Origin: Chitinophagales bacterium
GTDB lineage: Bacteria; Bacteroidota; Bacteroidia; Chitinophagales; Chitinophagaceae
Length of the DNA stretch: 7,322 nucleotides
Assembly: GCA_015654495.1 (NCBI GenBank)
Contig: JAATGW010000066.1
Coordinates: 1 to 7,322 of the forward strand
Direction of reading: 5' to 3'
Part shown: one piece after another, positions 6,026 through 7,322 of the stretch
Layout of the letters: each line of letters starts with the position of its first letter
Numbering within the stretch: position 1 is the first letter of the stretch
Program-made: the position numbers and the translations under genes
The notes under the pieces: model-generated
What the model was told of the DNA's origin: nothing
The model's database searches: none
The model's input: the letters and a program-made list of their open reading frames with translations, nothing else

Positions 6026-7033
6026 ATGATTAATGAGAAACAATTGCACAGGTTTTTTCAGGGACTTTCAACTGAAGAGGAATCGACTTTAATACTGAGA
6101 TGGTTAGCGGATATAGATGCAGACCACCGTACACTTGAAAAATATATGGAGTCGCAGTGGCTTATTACTAATGAGGCAATTGAATCAAGAACTGACGATC
6201 GGATATTAAACAATCTTCGTAATCGCCTCTATCCTGAGCCGCAAACTATCGTGCCGGGGAGAAGATTAGGCTGGCTCAGATATGCCATAGCAGCCTGTGT
6301 AATTGGAATACTGATACTATCCGGAATTTATTTCACAGGTTTTTTAAAAACCTCGCTAAACAATTCCGGCATGCAATGGGTAGAAGTAAAAAATGAAGGC
6401 CTGGAAACAACAAGGATTGTGCTGCCTGACAGCAGTAGCGCATGGTTAAGTTCAGGAAGCAAATTATATCATCAAAGCGATTTCCTGAAGTCAGGTGAAC
6501 GTCGGGTACGTGTTGAAGGTGAAGTGTTTTTTGATGTGGTTCATCAGGATAATCATCCATTACTCGTATACACCGGGAATATTCATACCACCGTACTGGG
6601 AACAGCATTTAACGTTGAAGCCTACCCGCAGGAGCCTGATATCAGAATCAGTTTGGTGAGAGGCAAGGTAGCAGTGCAAAAAGACTCGGGCACTTGCGAT
6701 ACGGAAATACTGAACCCCGGCGAGATGATCAGTTGGAACAGAAACGACAATCATGTTTTACGTGGAAATTTTTCGCAGATAAATATTGATGACTGGAAAA
6801 AAGGATATTTCATATTCAACGATGTACCGTTGTCTTATGCTTTGGACAGAATTGCACGCAGGTATCATCTTACCATCCAATATGGCGAAGAGGCCGATGT
6901 TTCCCGCGCAAAAATCACCACGATATTAAAACACAATCAACTAAATGAGCTATTGCAGATTTTCCCTTTTGTAACTCCATTTCAATACAGCATTCAAAAC
7001 GATTTTTTGCTGGTAACAAGAAAAGTAAAATAG
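6026..7033 (+). CDS. FecR-family anti-sigma factor with DUF4974 domain
   Basis: 335 residues from ATG 6026. An in-frame TTG at 5990 would add 12 residues, but MINEKQLHRFFQGLSTEEES is a typical FecR-like start. Residues 1-80 form the cytoplasmic sigma-binding part, and 84-104 are the single transmembrane helix. The periplasmic FecR domain covers about 119-215, with VLPDSSSAWLSSGSKL (132-147), GEVFFDV (165-171), LGTAFNV (191-197) and ISLVRGKVAV (208-217). The DUF4974 domain follows at about 258-330, with FNDVPLSYALDRIARRYHL (264-282). It should hold the divergent ECF sigma factor inactive until contacted by the TonB receptor encoded 104 bp downstream. All expected parts are present, so it looks functional. 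Confidence 0.93.
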   Translation: MINEKQLHRFFQGLSTEEESTLILRWLADIDADHRTLEKYMESQWLITNEAIESRTDDRILNNLRNRLYPEPQTIVPGRRLGWLRYAIAACVIGILILSGIYFTGFLKTSLNNSGMQWVEVKNEGLETTRIVLPDSSSAWLSSGSKLYHQSDFLKSGERRVRVEGEVFFDVVHQDNHPLLVYTGNIHTTVLGTAFNVEAYPQEPDIRISLVRGKVAVQKDSGTCDTEILNPGEMISWNRNDNHVLRGNFSQINIDDWKKGYFIFNDVPLSYALDRIARRYHLTIQYGEEADVSRAKITTILKHNQLNELLQIFPFVTPFQYSIQNDFLLVTRKVK

Positions 7034-7137
7034 CCAATGAAGAACCTAACCATGTAAATATGGATGCCATTCCACAACCGGTTAGCCTGCCATAAAATTA
7101 AACAACGGTAAGTATTAGTTAAACTCAAACAAAATTT

Positions 7138-7322
7138 ATGCGATTCAAGTGCTTAAAAGTCGGCTATGCCGCCTTACGGAAAATTACATGCCCGAACGAA
7201 ATGGTCAGCAGATTTTTTTTAAGCCTGTTTTTGCTGGTACTCACTTCCATTGTCAATGCCCAGCAATATGACAACCTGAAAGAGAAAGTAAATTTCAAAG
7301 GTAATAATGTACCGGTTATTAA
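7138..7322 (+). CDS. SusC/RagA-type TonB-dependent receptor, N-terminus (3' partial)
   Basis: The frame opens at ATG 7138 and runs off the window after 61 codons. Residues 1-21 form a basic, Cys-containing lead; 22-41 are a hydrophobic signal segment (FFLSLFLLVLTSIVNA) with probable cleavage after A41, before QQYDN. An alternative start is ATG 7201, which would give a compact signal peptide. I prefer 7138 because SusC-like receptors in this phylum often have such long basic leaders. The mature start QYDNLKEKVNFKGNNVPVI is compatible with the beginning of an STN (secretin/TonB short N-terminal) domain, which signals to FecR-type anti-sigma factors. The barrel and plug are outside the window, so the assignment relies strongly on position after the anti-sigma gene. 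The substrate (often a glycan or siderophore) cannot be told. Confidence 0.7.
   Translation, partial: MRFKCLKVGYAALRKITCPNEMVSRFFLSLFLLVLTSIVNAQQYDNLKEKVNFKGNNVPVI

Noticed and set aside
7046..7085. CTAACC ... GGTTAG inverted repeat after the anti-sigma gene
   Set aside because: A 6-bp stem with a 28-nt loop and no T-run; not distinguishable from chance.
1..7322. CRISPR arrays, tRNA/rRNA genes, transposase genes, phage genes or a defence system
   Set aside because: I found no regularly spaced repeats, cloverleaf-like sequences, or matching protein motifs in any part of the window.

Overview
The window most likely comes from a Bacteroidota chromosome, probably a Chitinophagaceae/Cytophagales-type lineage. 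Three things suggest this: an ECF sigma factor, a FecR/DUF4974 anti-sigma factor and a SusC/RagA-type TonB receptor lie side by side; start codons lack clear Shine-Dalgarno sequences; and the DNA is moderately AT-rich. The exact taxon cannot be read from the sequence.

Region 1 (1-4096, all + strand) is the 3' part of an ebo gene cluster: the end of eboC (UbiA-like membrane prenyltransferase family), eboD (3-dehydroquinate-synthase-like sugar phosphate cyclase), eboE (TIM-barrel 'metabolite traffic' protein) and eboF (alkaline-phosphatase/nucleotide-pyrophosphatase superfamily). The genes are tightly packed, and eboE and eboF overlap by 4 bp. In cyanobacteria the ebo cluster is needed to move the scytonemin precursor to the periplasm. 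It also occurs in Bacteroidota and in eustigmatophyte plastids, where its substrate is unknown. No pigment or other product genes are visible here, so the molecule handled in this organism cannot be named. Both EboD and EboF differ from the textbook enzymes of their superfamilies at ligand positions, which is the most informative point in the window.

Region 2 (4097-4763) is a 667-bp stretch without a convincing gene. It holds several palindromes, including a long 17-bp-arm hairpin, two compact 6-bp GC-rich hairpins with 3-nt loops and a 10-bp perfect palindrome. It also has a C-rich tract whose minus strand fits a G-quadruplex pattern. It looks like a structured intergenic or repeat element.

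Region 3 (4764-5273) is a small membrane-anchored haem-binding (CxxCH) protein, convergent with the next gene.

Region 4 (5306-7322) is a cell-surface-signalling locus: an ECF sigma factor on the minus strand, a divergent FecR-like anti-sigma factor, and the 5' end of a TonB-dependent receptor cut by the window edge. The divergent promoter region carries two pairs of direct repeats, each spaced exactly 11 bp. The expected logic is that the receptor senses or imports a substrate, signals through the anti-sigma factor, and releases the sigma factor to transcribe the receptor locus.
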